A DNA stretch of 15,050 nt. It comes from DATCVR01 sp036566745. GTDB taxonomy: Bacteria > Actinomycetota > Actinomycetes > Jiangellales > Jiangellaceae. The stretch lies in the NCBI GenBank assembly GCA_036566745.1, contig DATCVR010000083.1, forward strand, positions 1-15,050. Direction: 5' to 3'. Of this stretch, positions 7,727 to 12,676 are shown piece after piece. The translations under genes were made by a program, and so were the position numbers. Under the pieces are notes generated by a model, which saw only the letters and a list, made by a program, of their open reading frames with translations, had not been told where the DNA came from and ran no database searches. How positions within the stretch are numbered: position 1 is the stretch's first letter; every line of letters begins with the position of its first letter.

Positions 7727-8179
7727 TCAGAACGTTCCCGATCGGGTGCGGCGGAAGATCGGCCGCAACGGGCGTTCGGCGTAGCCGCCTTCCTTCAGCC
7801 CCGCACGTCGCTCGAAGACGTTGCGCGATGCGGGATCGCCGGTGCGGATCCACGACCACGCCGACGCGACGGCGTACAGGACCAACATCACCGGCCCGAG
7901 ACACCATGCGTACTGCGTGGCGTGCCGGGCCTCGTGGCCGAGCAGGGTGGGGCGCCGGGCCAGCAGGTCGTCGCTGATCCGCAGCAGCACGACGTTGCCG
8001 ACGGTGAAGGCCGGCGCGGGCGGGACGGGGATCCGGTAGCGACGTCCGACGATCAGTCCCTCGGGACCGCGCGAGAACCGCGCGCCGCCGACCAGCCCGA
8101 TCACCAGGCCCAGCAGCGAGGACAGGTTGATCCAGTTGACGACCTGGCGAAGGCGATGCGCGCGGCTCACGGGGATCAT
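7727..8179 (-). CDS. Small membrane protein with HExxH zinc-peptidase signature
   Basis: 150 residues from ATG 8179. A hydrophobic segment lies at about residues 16-33 and a second at about 94-111. Between them is LLGHEARHATQYAW, so His82-Glu83-x-x-His86 forms an HExxH zinc site followed by Gln89. Near the C-terminus, NVFERRAGL supplies a candidate third ligand, Glu123, spaced as in the E-x-x-A/D of small gluzincins (compare DUF4157). I infer a minimal membrane-bound gluzincin or an inactive relative. Substrate and role are unknown. At 150 residues it is much shorter than M48 peptidases. It shares no operon: otsB faces it and the toxin-antitoxin genes diverge from it. Confidence 0.72.
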   Translation of the reverse strand: MIPVSRAHRLRQVVNWINLSSLLGLVIGLVGGARFSRGPEGLIVGRRYRIPVPPAPAFTVGNVVLLRISDDLLARRPTLLGHEARHATQYAWCLGPVMLVLYAVASAWSWIRTGDPASRNVFERRAGLKEGGYAERPLRPIFRRTRSGTF

Positions 8180-8212
8180 CCTGCCCGGCGGACGCGCGGT
8201 GTGCCCGGGATC

Positions 8213-8241
8213 TCGACATGGTGGTACCGAAGCGGTATCAT
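8213..8241 (+). promoter_or_regulatory. Promoter and overlapping operator of the toxin-antitoxin operon
   Basis: TCGACA (8213-8218, 5 of 6 to consensus), a 17-base spacer and TATCAT (8236-8241) make a near-ideal sigma-70-type promoter. ATG 8248 follows six bases after the -10, so the message is leaderless. Within it, TGGTACCG (8222-8229) and CGGTATCA (8233-8240) form an inverted repeat with one mismatch around AAG. The right arm overlaps the -10, the expected place for antitoxin autorepression. Confidence 0.75.
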
Positions 8242-8247
8242 GGTCGA

Positions 8248-8451
8248 ATGGCGATGACTTTGCGGCTCACCGAGCAGGAGACGGAGGCGCTGCGCCGACA
8301 GGCCGAGCGTGAACACCGCTCGATGCAAGAAGTGGCGCGGCTGGCCATCCAAGAGCGGGTGGAGCGTAGCACCCGCACCGACCGCATCGAGCAGCTCGCG
8401 CGCGAGGTCAAGGAGCGGCACGCACGCCTGCTCGCCCGGCTCGCCGAGTGA
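8248..8451 (+). CDS. Antitoxin, short ribbon-helix-helix-like protein
   Basis: 67 residues. The N-terminus (MTLRLTEQETEALRRQAERE, then SMQEVARLAIQERVERS) has the beta-strand plus two-helix pattern of Arc/MetJ-like ribbon-helix-helix proteins. It is followed by a charged helix (about 45-67) that would wrap the toxin. It is expected to bind the partner toxin and repress its own promoter. The start at 8248 is set by the promoter: an earlier ATG at 8218 lies inside the -35/-10 region. A second ATG at 8254 is possible. The stop overlaps the toxin's GTG (GTGA), the usual order and coupling for a type II pair. Confidence 0.85.
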   Translation: MAMTLRLTEQETEALRRQAEREHRSMQEVARLAIQERVERSTRTDRIEQLAREVKERHARLLARLAE

Positions 8452-8837
8452 CCAGGTTTCTCGAGATCGAGGACGTCCTCGAGGTGGTCGCGATCGTGCT
8501 CGACCAGCCGGCCGACGTGCGCGACTTCGGCTTGCTCGATTCCGCCATCCACCGGCCGATGGCGTCGTTGTTCGGCGCGGACGCCTACGTCGATCTCTTC
8601 ACGAAGGCGGCGGCGATGCTCGAGTCGCTGGCGCGCAACTACGCGCTCTTCGACGGCAACAAGAGGATGGCCTGGTCCGCCACCACCGTGTTCCTGCTCG
8701 ACAACGGCCAGAGCCTGCTCGACGTCGACCTGGACGAGGCCTACGACTTCGTCGTGGGGGTGGCCCACGGCGAGCTCGAGCTCCCGCACGCGGCTGACTG
8801 GCTGCGCGCCCACGCTCGGCCGGCGGACATCGCCTGA
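8448..8837 (+). CDS. Doc-type (Fic superfamily) toxin with altered catalytic motif
   Basis: 129 residues, normal for the death-on-curing branch of Fic proteins. Doc proteins inactivate elongation factor Tu by phosphorylation; other Fic proteins add AMP to targets. The family segments GLLDSAIHRPM (28-38), a helical middle, and NYALFDGNKRMAW (64-76) are clear. In the core motif, normally HxFxDGNKR, residue 65 is Tyr (codon TAC) in place of the catalytic His, and Phe is replaced by Leu67, while DGNKR is intact. Activity may be lost or changed. There is no frameshift or stop, and the antitoxin gene with its promoter looks intact, so the operon is probably still expressed. The start GTG overlaps the antitoxin stop. 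Confidence 0.88.
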   Translation: MTRFLEIEDVLEVVAIVLDQPADVRDFGLLDSAIHRPMASLFGADAYVDLFTKAAAMLESLARNYALFDGNKRMAWSATTVFLLDNGQSLLDVDLDEAYDFVVGVAHGELELPHAADWLRAHARPADIA

Positions 8838-8903
8838 TGGACACCGCCTGGCAAAGTGTCGACCGACGCAGGCCGGCCGGCGGCAGGCTCGGCTGACCGC
8901 GGA

Positions 8904-8931
8904 GGCTCGGCCGAGGGACGCCGACCGAGCC
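8904..8931. terminator. Stem-loop between convergent toxin and DUF3592-like genes
   Basis: GGCTCGG (8904-8910) and CCGAGCC (8925-8931) form a seven-pair stem with a 14-base loop in the 99-base gap. It could serve both strands. No T-tract. Confidence 0.4.
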
Positions 8932-8936
8932 CCGGA

Positions 8937-9566
8937 TCAGATCAGCCGGTCCTGCGTCTCGCGGACCAGCTTCTTCCGGTGCCGGCGCACGTGGCCACGC
9001 CAGCCGGCCAGGGCGATCACGACCACCCAGCCCACGACGCCCATGATGATCATGCGCAGCTTGCCGTCGGGGTCGACCTGCTCGGCGTCCTCCAGCGGGA
9101 CCTGTCCGTCCGGGTCGACGAGGACGGTGAGGCGGTCGCCCACCTCGTACGGCGTGCCGCTGCCGCGGTACTCCAAGTGTTCGGGGAGTTCGCCGGATCC
9201 GTCGTCGAGGACGTACTCGTGGCTGGCCCCCTGGCTGCTCTCGTCGACGATCTCCACCTCGACGGCGTTGCCGCGGTCGGACAGGGCGCGCTCGGGCGGA
9301 AGCTGCACGGTCCCCACGAGCACGAGCACCGACGGCGCGAACGACAGCAGCATCAACCACCGCCCGCCGTGGAGCACCGCCACCGCGGTCGCCACGCCGA
9401 GGCAGATGATCGCCCCGATCATGATCGGCATGATGTCGAGGCCGGGCGTGGCCTGCGACAGAGCGACGTTGCCCAGCGCCGCGGCGGCGGCGCCGAGGGC
9501 GACGGCGACGGTGGCAACGGTGGTGCGGATCGGCTTCGGCGGTGGCGCGAACTCGGTGCGACTCAC
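8937..9566 (-). CDS. DUF3592-like membrane protein
   Basis: 209 residues from GTG 9566. Hydrophobic segments lie at about residues 15-36, 44-63 and 68-86, followed by an extracytoplasmic region. That region has SHEYVLDDGSGELPEH and then YEVGDRLTVLVDPDG, typical of DUF3592-like proteins. A final helix follows (about 170-190, MIIMGVVGWVVVIALAGW) with a short basic tail. The function of such proteins is unknown. The start is supported by TACGGT on the minus strand exactly six bases before the GTG. The much longer open frame upstream (to 9881) would cross the riboswitch of the next operon and is rejected. Confidence 0.8.
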   Translation of the reverse strand: MSRTEFAPPPKPIRTTVATVAVALGAAAAALGNVALSQATPGLDIMPIMIGAIICLGVATAVAVLHGGRWLMLLSFAPSVLVLVGTVQLPPERALSDRGNAVEVEIVDESSQGASHEYVLDDGSGELPEHLEYRGSGTPYEVGDRLTVLVDPDGQVPLEDAEQVDPDGKLRMIIMGVVGWVVVIALAGWRGHVRRHRKKLVRETQDRLI

Positions 9567-9572
9567 GGCAGA

Positions 9573-9601
9573 ACCGTACTGAGTCGCGGCCCCGCTCTCG
9601 A
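9573..9601 (-). promoter_or_regulatory. Promoter of the leaderless DUF3592-like gene
   Basis: On the minus strand, TCGAGA (9601-9596, 4 of 6 to consensus), 17 bases, TACGGT (9578-9573), six bases, then GTG 9566. No Shine-Dalgarno is present, as expected for a leaderless transcript. Confidence 0.5.
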
Positions 9602-9666
9602 ATCTGGATATTGAGACGCGCATCTTGCATGTTGGACAAGCGGACGATGTGCGCCGGAGGAAAACG

Positions 9667-9672
9667 TAGGCT
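9667..9672 (+). promoter_or_regulatory. Possible -10 box upstream of the SAM riboswitch
   Basis: TAGGCT at 9667-9672 would start transcription near 9679, about 11 bases before the first aptamer stem. No convincing -35 is seen. The rest of 9602-9666 shows only short imperfect repeats (CTTG and CAAG arms at 9624-9640). Confidence 0.3.
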
Positions 9673-9689
9673 GCCACGAACACAGCAGT

Positions 9690-9797
9690 ACTCATCCAGA
9701 GGGGCAGAGGGACCGGCCCGGTGAAGCCCCGGCAACCTCCCGCGTCATGTGCGGGATCGGTGCCAAATCCGTCCCGCAGGCCGCGGGAGAGATGAGG
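9690..9797 (+). ncRNA. SAM-I (S-box) riboswitch
   Basis: The conserved core is present: AGAGGGGCAGAGGGACCGG, then GTGAAGCCCCGGCAACC, then GGTGCCAAATCC. P1 is CTCATC (9691-9696) with GATGAG (9791-9796). P2 is GGGGC with GCCCC and includes the kink-turn elements GAGGGA and GTGAA. P3 is GGCAACC with GGTGCC, extended by TCCCGC/GCGGGA (9738-9743, 9751-9756). P4 is TCCCGC/GCGGGA (9772-9777, 9783-9788). P4 and the kink-turn mark it as SAM-I rather than SAM-IV. The 3' strand of P1 runs into the Shine-Dalgarno GAGGAGG (9794-9800), so S-adenosylmethionine binding would hide the ribosome site and lower translation of the downstream methionine genes. Confidence 0.93.
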
Positions 9798-9809
9798 AGG
9801 ACCTCGATC

Positions 9810-11087
9810 ATGACCATCACCCAGGAGCCCACGCCGTCCCGGCGCTCCGAGTCCGGCCCCGATCTTGGCCGGGCCACTCACCTCTCATGTAGGGAGTGCG
9901 GCTCGAGCGCTCCGCTCGGTCCGCACTACGCCTGCGCCGAGTGCTTCGGCCCGCTCGAGGTCGCCTACGACTTCGGCATCATCACTCGTGAGCGGATCGA
10001 GGCGGGTCCGCGCTCGATCTGGCGCTACCGCGATCTCCTGCCGGTGCCGTCCCACGTCGCCGACATCCCGAACACCGATCCCGGCTTCACGCCGCTGGTG
10101 CGGGCCGACAACCTCGCCCGCGAGCTGGGCCTGCGCAGCCTGTGGATCAAGAACGACGCCGCCAACCCCACGCATTCGTTCAAGGACCGCGTGGTGGCGG
10201 TGGCGCTCGCGGCCGCACGCGAGCTGGGCTTCACCGTCCTCGCGTGTCCGTCCACCGGCAACCTCGCCAACGCCGTGGCCGCGGCCGCTGCACGGGCGGG
10301 CATCCGCAGCTTCGTCTTCGTTCCCAGCGACCTCGAGCAGCAGAAGATCATCACCAGCGCCGTCTACGGCACCACCCTGGTGGCGGTCGACGGCAACTAC
10401 GACGACGTCAACCGGCTCGCCTCCGAGCTGGCCGGCGAGCACGAGGACTGGGCGTTCGTCAACGTCAACGTCCGTCCTTACTATGCGGAGGGTTCGAAGA
10501 CGCTCGGGTACGAGACGGTCGAACAGCTCGGCTGGACGCTCCCGCGCCAGGTGGTCATCCCGGTCGCCAGCGGGTCCCAGCTGACCAAGGTCGACAAGTC
10601 CTTCCGCGAGCTGGTCGAGCTCGGCCTGGTCGAGGGCGAGGCGCCAGCCATCTTCGGGGCGCAGGCGGCCGGCTGTTCGCCGGTGTCGCTGGCGTACAAG
10701 GAGGGCACCGACGTCGTCCGGCCGGTCCGGCCCGACACCATCGCCAAGTCGCTGGCCATCGGCAACCCCGCCGACGGTCCGTATGTCCTCGACGTGGCCC
10801 GGCGCACCGGGGGAGCGGTCGAGGACGTCACCGACGACGAGGTCGTCGCCGGCATCCGGCTGCTGGCCCGTACCGAGGGCATTTTCGCCGAGACCGCCGG
10901 GGGCGTCACCGTGGCGGTGCTGGCCAAGCTGCTGCGCGACGGAAAGCTCGACCCGGACGCCGAGACCGTCGTCTTCAACACCGGCGAGGGGCTGAAGACC
11001 CTCGACGCCGTCGCGCCCGTGGTGGGCCCGGCCGGCACCATCTCCCCGACCACCGAGGCGTTCCACGCCCTCGTCCCGGAGGCTTGA
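9810..11087 (+). CDS. metM: Threonine-synthase-family PLP enzyme, probably MetM (O-phosphohomoserine to homocysteine)
   Basis: 425 residues of the threonine synthase family, fold type II. Two CxxC pairs (Cys27/30, Cys42/45) form a zinc-ribbon-like N-terminus. NPTHSFKDR carries the cofactor lysine Lys125, PSTGNLAN the loop next to it, and NTGEGLKT the C-terminal phosphate site. By sequence alone it would be called ThrC, making threonine from O-phosphohomoserine. Two context facts argue otherwise: a SAM-I riboswitch controls it, and a sulfur-carrier gene follows after three bases. This is the arrangement of MetM/MetO known from Streptomyces, where the enzyme uses O-phosphohomoserine and carrier thiocarboxylate to form homocysteine. 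The start ATG 9810 follows GAGGAGG by nine bases; the frame is open back to 9747, but that lies in the aptamer. Family certain; MetM function inferred. Confidence 0.9.
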   Translation: MTITQEPTPSRRSESGPDLGRATHLSCRECGSSAPLGPHYACAECFGPLEVAYDFGIITRERIEAGPRSIWRYRDLLPVPSHVADIPNTDPGFTPLVRADNLARELGLRSLWIKNDAANPTHSFKDRVVAVALAAARELGFTVLACPSTGNLANAVAAAAARAGIRSFVFVPSDLEQQKIITSAVYGTTLVAVDGNYDDVNRLASELAGEHEDWAFVNVNVRPYYAEGSKTLGYETVEQLGWTLPRQVVIPVASGSQLTKVDKSFRELVELGLVEGEAPAIFGAQAAGCSPVSLAYKEGTDVVRPVRPDTIAKSLAIGNPADGPYVLDVARRTGGAVEDVTDDEVVAGIRLLARTEGIFAETAGGVTVAVLAKLLRDGKLDPDAETVVFNTGEGLKTLDAVAPVVGPAGTISPTTEAFHALVPEA

Positions 11088-11090
11088 GCC

Positions 11091-11378
11091 ATGAGCGTTG
11101 CCGTACGAGTTCCGACCATTCTCCGTACCTACACCCACGGTGAGTCCGAGGTGAAGGTCGACGTGGCCGACGGAGCGACCTTGGCGGACGTGGTCAGCGC
11201 GCTCGAGGTCGCGTACCCGGGCATCGGCGCGCGCGTCCTGGACGACACCGGCAAGATCCGTCGTTTCGTGAACGTCTACGTCAACGACGACGACGTCCGG
11301 TTCGCCTCTGGCCTCCAGACGCCCACGCCCGCCGGTGCGAAGGTGTCGGTGATCCCGGCCGTCGCCGGGGGCTGCTGA
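11091..11378 (+). CDS. metO: Ubiquitin-like sulfur carrier protein, MetO/CysO type (ThiS/MoaD family)
   Basis: 95 residues with the beta-grasp pattern of CysO: VPTILRTYTHGE, then ADVVSALEVAYPGI, RRFVNVYVNDDDVRF and VSVIPAVAGG. It closely resembles mycobacterial CysO as I remember it. Such carriers are adenylated on the C-terminal Gly by an MoeB/ThiF-type enzyme and converted to a thiocarboxylate that donates sulfide. Here the partner is the upstream threonine-synthase-like enzyme rather than CysM, so homocysteine formation is the likely job. The C-terminus is Gly93-Gly94-Cys95 (codons GGG GGC TGC TGA). The extra Cys would block activation until removed, probably by a JAMM-type protease (Mec or QbsD-like) encoded elsewhere. 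The ATG follows GGAGG (11078-11082) and lies three bases after the metM stop. Confidence 0.9.
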   Translation: MSVAVRVPTILRTYTHGESEVKVDVADGATLADVVSALEVAYPGIGARVLDDTGKIRRFVNVYVNDDDVRFASGLQTPTPAGAKVSVIPAVAGGC

Positions 11379-11379
11379 C

Positions 11380-11421
11380 GCGGCCGAGGCCTCCGGAGCC
11401 GAGGCTTCCGGACTCGGCCGC
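11380..11421 (+). terminator. Strong hairpin after metO
   Basis: GCGGCCGAG (11380-11388) pairs perfectly with CTCGGCCGC (11413-11421) beginning one base after the metO stop. The loop holds two TCCGGA palindromes that can add inner pairs. It lacks a T-tract, as is usual for actinobacterial terminators. Confidence 0.55.
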
Positions 11422-11434
11422 CGCCCTCGCCACA

Positions 11435-11510
11435 CGACGATTCCCACGACAGCCGTGGTGATCGTCGGGTTGCGAACTGCTGCTTGGATCGTCAGAACTC
11501 ACCCGACGAT
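11435..11510. repeat. Overlapping inverted repeats sharing ATCGTCG
   Basis: CGACGAT (11435-11441) pairs with ATCGTCG (11461-11467), with an inner stem CCACG/CGTGG (11444-11448, 11454-11458). The same middle segment, extended to ATCGTCGGGT (11461-11470), also pairs perfectly with ACCCGACGAT (11501-11510). The two hairpins exclude each other. They lie between convergent metO and the small membrane gene. Confidence 0.6.
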
Positions 11511-11531
11511 CGTCACGACCTGCGCGCGGTC

Positions 11532-11575
11532 CTGAGGAAAGGCTCAGCCTCGGGGTGCTGAGGTACGGCTCAGCC
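11532..11575. repeat. Two copies of an 18-bp dyad, CTGAGG-N3-GGCTCAGCC
   Basis: Copy one is at 11532-11549 (middle AAA) and copy two at 11558-11575 (middle TAC), 26 bases apart. Each is itself an inverted repeat (CTGAG/CTCAG). The second copy includes the stop codon of the small minus-strand gene. They could be terminators for that gene or paired protein sites. Confidence 0.6.
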
Positions 11576-11725
11576 GACGGTGACGTCGTTGATGTTGAAC
11601 GCCTCTTCGGCCCAGGGGAACACCCACAGGAAGAGCGCGACGACGATCAGCGCGATCAAGATCAGGAAGATGACCAGCCGGAGCGGCCACGGTCCTGGTA
11701 GATGGCTCCAGACCCAGCCGTACAT
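11570..11725 (-). CDS. 51-residue membrane protein next to class E sortase
   Basis: Translating minus from ATG 11725 gives 51 residues: MYGWVWSHLPGPWPLR, one strong membrane helix (LVIFLILIALIVVALFLWVF), then PWAEEAFNINDVTVG and a stop. The ATG comes three bases after the sortase stop, with GGAGAGG about 12 bases upstream, so the two form an operon. I recall similar short proteins with an MYGW start and a DVTV end beside class E sortases in other actinomycetes, which supports a real gene. The function is unknown. A single-pass protein with about ten residues after a conserved PW could assist the sortase or a substrate at the membrane. It is short enough that automatic gene finders may miss it. 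Confidence 0.82.
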   Translation of the reverse strand: MYGWVWSHLPGPWPLRLVIFLILIALIVVALFLWVFPWAEEAFNINDVTVG

Positions 11726-11728
11726 CCC

Positions 11729-12421
11729 TCAGAGTTCCTCTCCGCTGACCAGGACGCCGGTGGCGTACATCCGATGCGACGAGCCGAATCGGGGCCAACA
11801 CGTGGTCAGGGTGATCCGACGCTCGGTCGGCTCGGTGTCGATGGACTCGCCCGGCACCGGGTCGACGACCCAGCTGTCGTTGATGTCGATCTTGTTGCCG
11901 TTGGGGTCGCCGTCGGGTGCGCTGTCGAGCTGGTAGACGAATGTCCCAAGGGCGTTGCGGATCTCGACGAGATCGCCCACGCGAAGTTCGGCGAACTGGG
12001 CGAACGGTTCGCCGTGGCCCGATCTGTGCGCAGCTACTGCGAAATTGCCTACTTCGCCCGGATTTGCGCTTGTCAGGTAATGGCCCGGACCATTCTTCAG
12101 GTCCTCGTCCTCGACGCCCTGGACGATCGTGTACTCCCAGTCGTCACCGAAGCGCGGGATCTGGATGATCGCGTAGGCGTCGCCCACGGGTGTCTCGGCC
12201 GGCGGCTTGGCTGCCGTGCCCTGGTCCCAGGCGGCCGTCTGCTCGCGTAGGTCGTCCTGAGCGGCGGCCGTCTGCAGTCCGGTGCCCCACAACGTGTAGA
12301 CGACGAAGAGGAGCACGATGGCGCCGCCAGTGAGAAGTAGCTCACCAAAGACGCCGACCGCGGCGGCCAGCGGGCTGCGTTTCGGGGCCCTGCGTCGGCC
12401 CCGGCGCGCGTTGCGATGCAT
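11729..12421 (-). CDS. Class E sortase
   Basis: 230 residues from ATG 12421. A very basic N-terminus (residues 2-15) precedes one membrane helix (about 20-45), leaving the catalytic domain outside. The sortase triad is visible: His132 in AVAAHRSGHGEPF, Cys208 in TLTTCWPRF and Arg217 in SSHRM. The TLTTC motif and the spacing are those of actinobacterial class E sortases, which cleave a sorting signal and attach proteins to peptidoglycan. The gene is divergent from a protein with a C-terminal LPDTG signal (12677-15049), the likely substrate. The chosen start lies seven bases after TAGGCT on the minus strand, so the message may be leaderless. A 24-residue longer form from 12493 lacks support. 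Confidence 0.92.
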   Translation of the reverse strand: MHRNARRGRRRAPKRSPLAAAVGVFGELLLTGGAIVLLFVVYTLWGTGLQTAAAQDDLREQTAAWDQGTAAKPPAETPVGDAYAIIQIPRFGDDWEYTIVQGVEDEDLKNGPGHYLTSANPGEVGNFAVAAHRSGHGEPFAQFAELRVGDLVEIRNALGTFVYQLDSAPDGDPNGNKIDINDSWVVDPVPGESIDTEPTERRITLTTCWPRFGSSHRMYATGVLVSGEEL

Positions 12422-12676
12422 GTCGACGAGCCTAACTTGATCGGTGGTGCCGACTGCAATCGGCGAGGTCACATGGGATATCTGCTGAATCAACGATCAA
12501 TTGAATCACAAATGGGTAACGATGGGCGCTTTCCCGTCACAGCGTCGAGGCCCGAACACCGCTGTGACCTTGCCCGAAATCTGAGAATGCGCTACTGGAC
12601 CAGCGCGGGAGATCTGCTAGCGTACGCGACGGCATGTGACAGCTCCACCTGAGAACACATCCGGGAGATAAGTATC
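12422..12676. promoter_or_regulatory. Divergent control region with nested GTCACA inverted repeats
   Basis: 255 bases between sortase and protease. Minus promoter: TAGGCT at 12434-12429. Plus promoter: CTGGAC (12595-12600), 17 bases, TAGCGT (12618-12623) with an extended TG. Inner repeat: GTCACAGCG (12536-12544) and CGCTGTGAC (12560-12568), perfect with a 15-base gap. Outer repeat: GTCACATG (12468-12475) and CATGTGAC (12633-12640), also perfect. An AT-rich stretch at 12480-12525 lies between. GGGAG (12663-12667) is the ribosome site for GTG 12677. Confidence 0.55.

Noticed and set aside
8599..9735. A 378-codon minus frame crossing the toxin, the DUF3592-like gene and the riboswitch
   Set aside because: It crosses features with strong independent support and its product is mostly Arg-rich low complexity.
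9690..9797. SAM-IV instead of SAM-I riboswitch
   Set aside because: The P2 kink-turn sequence and a P4 hairpin directly before the 3' strand of P1 are present, which fit SAM-I.
9747..9809. Upstream start of metM at 9747
   Set aside because: These bases form P3 and P4 of the riboswitch aptamer. The Shine-Dalgarno and ATG at 9810 fit better.
9885..11447. A 520-codon open frame on the minus strand across metM and metO
   Set aside because: It is a shadow of two certain genes, with low-complexity Asp/Gly/Arg sequence and no recognisable motif.
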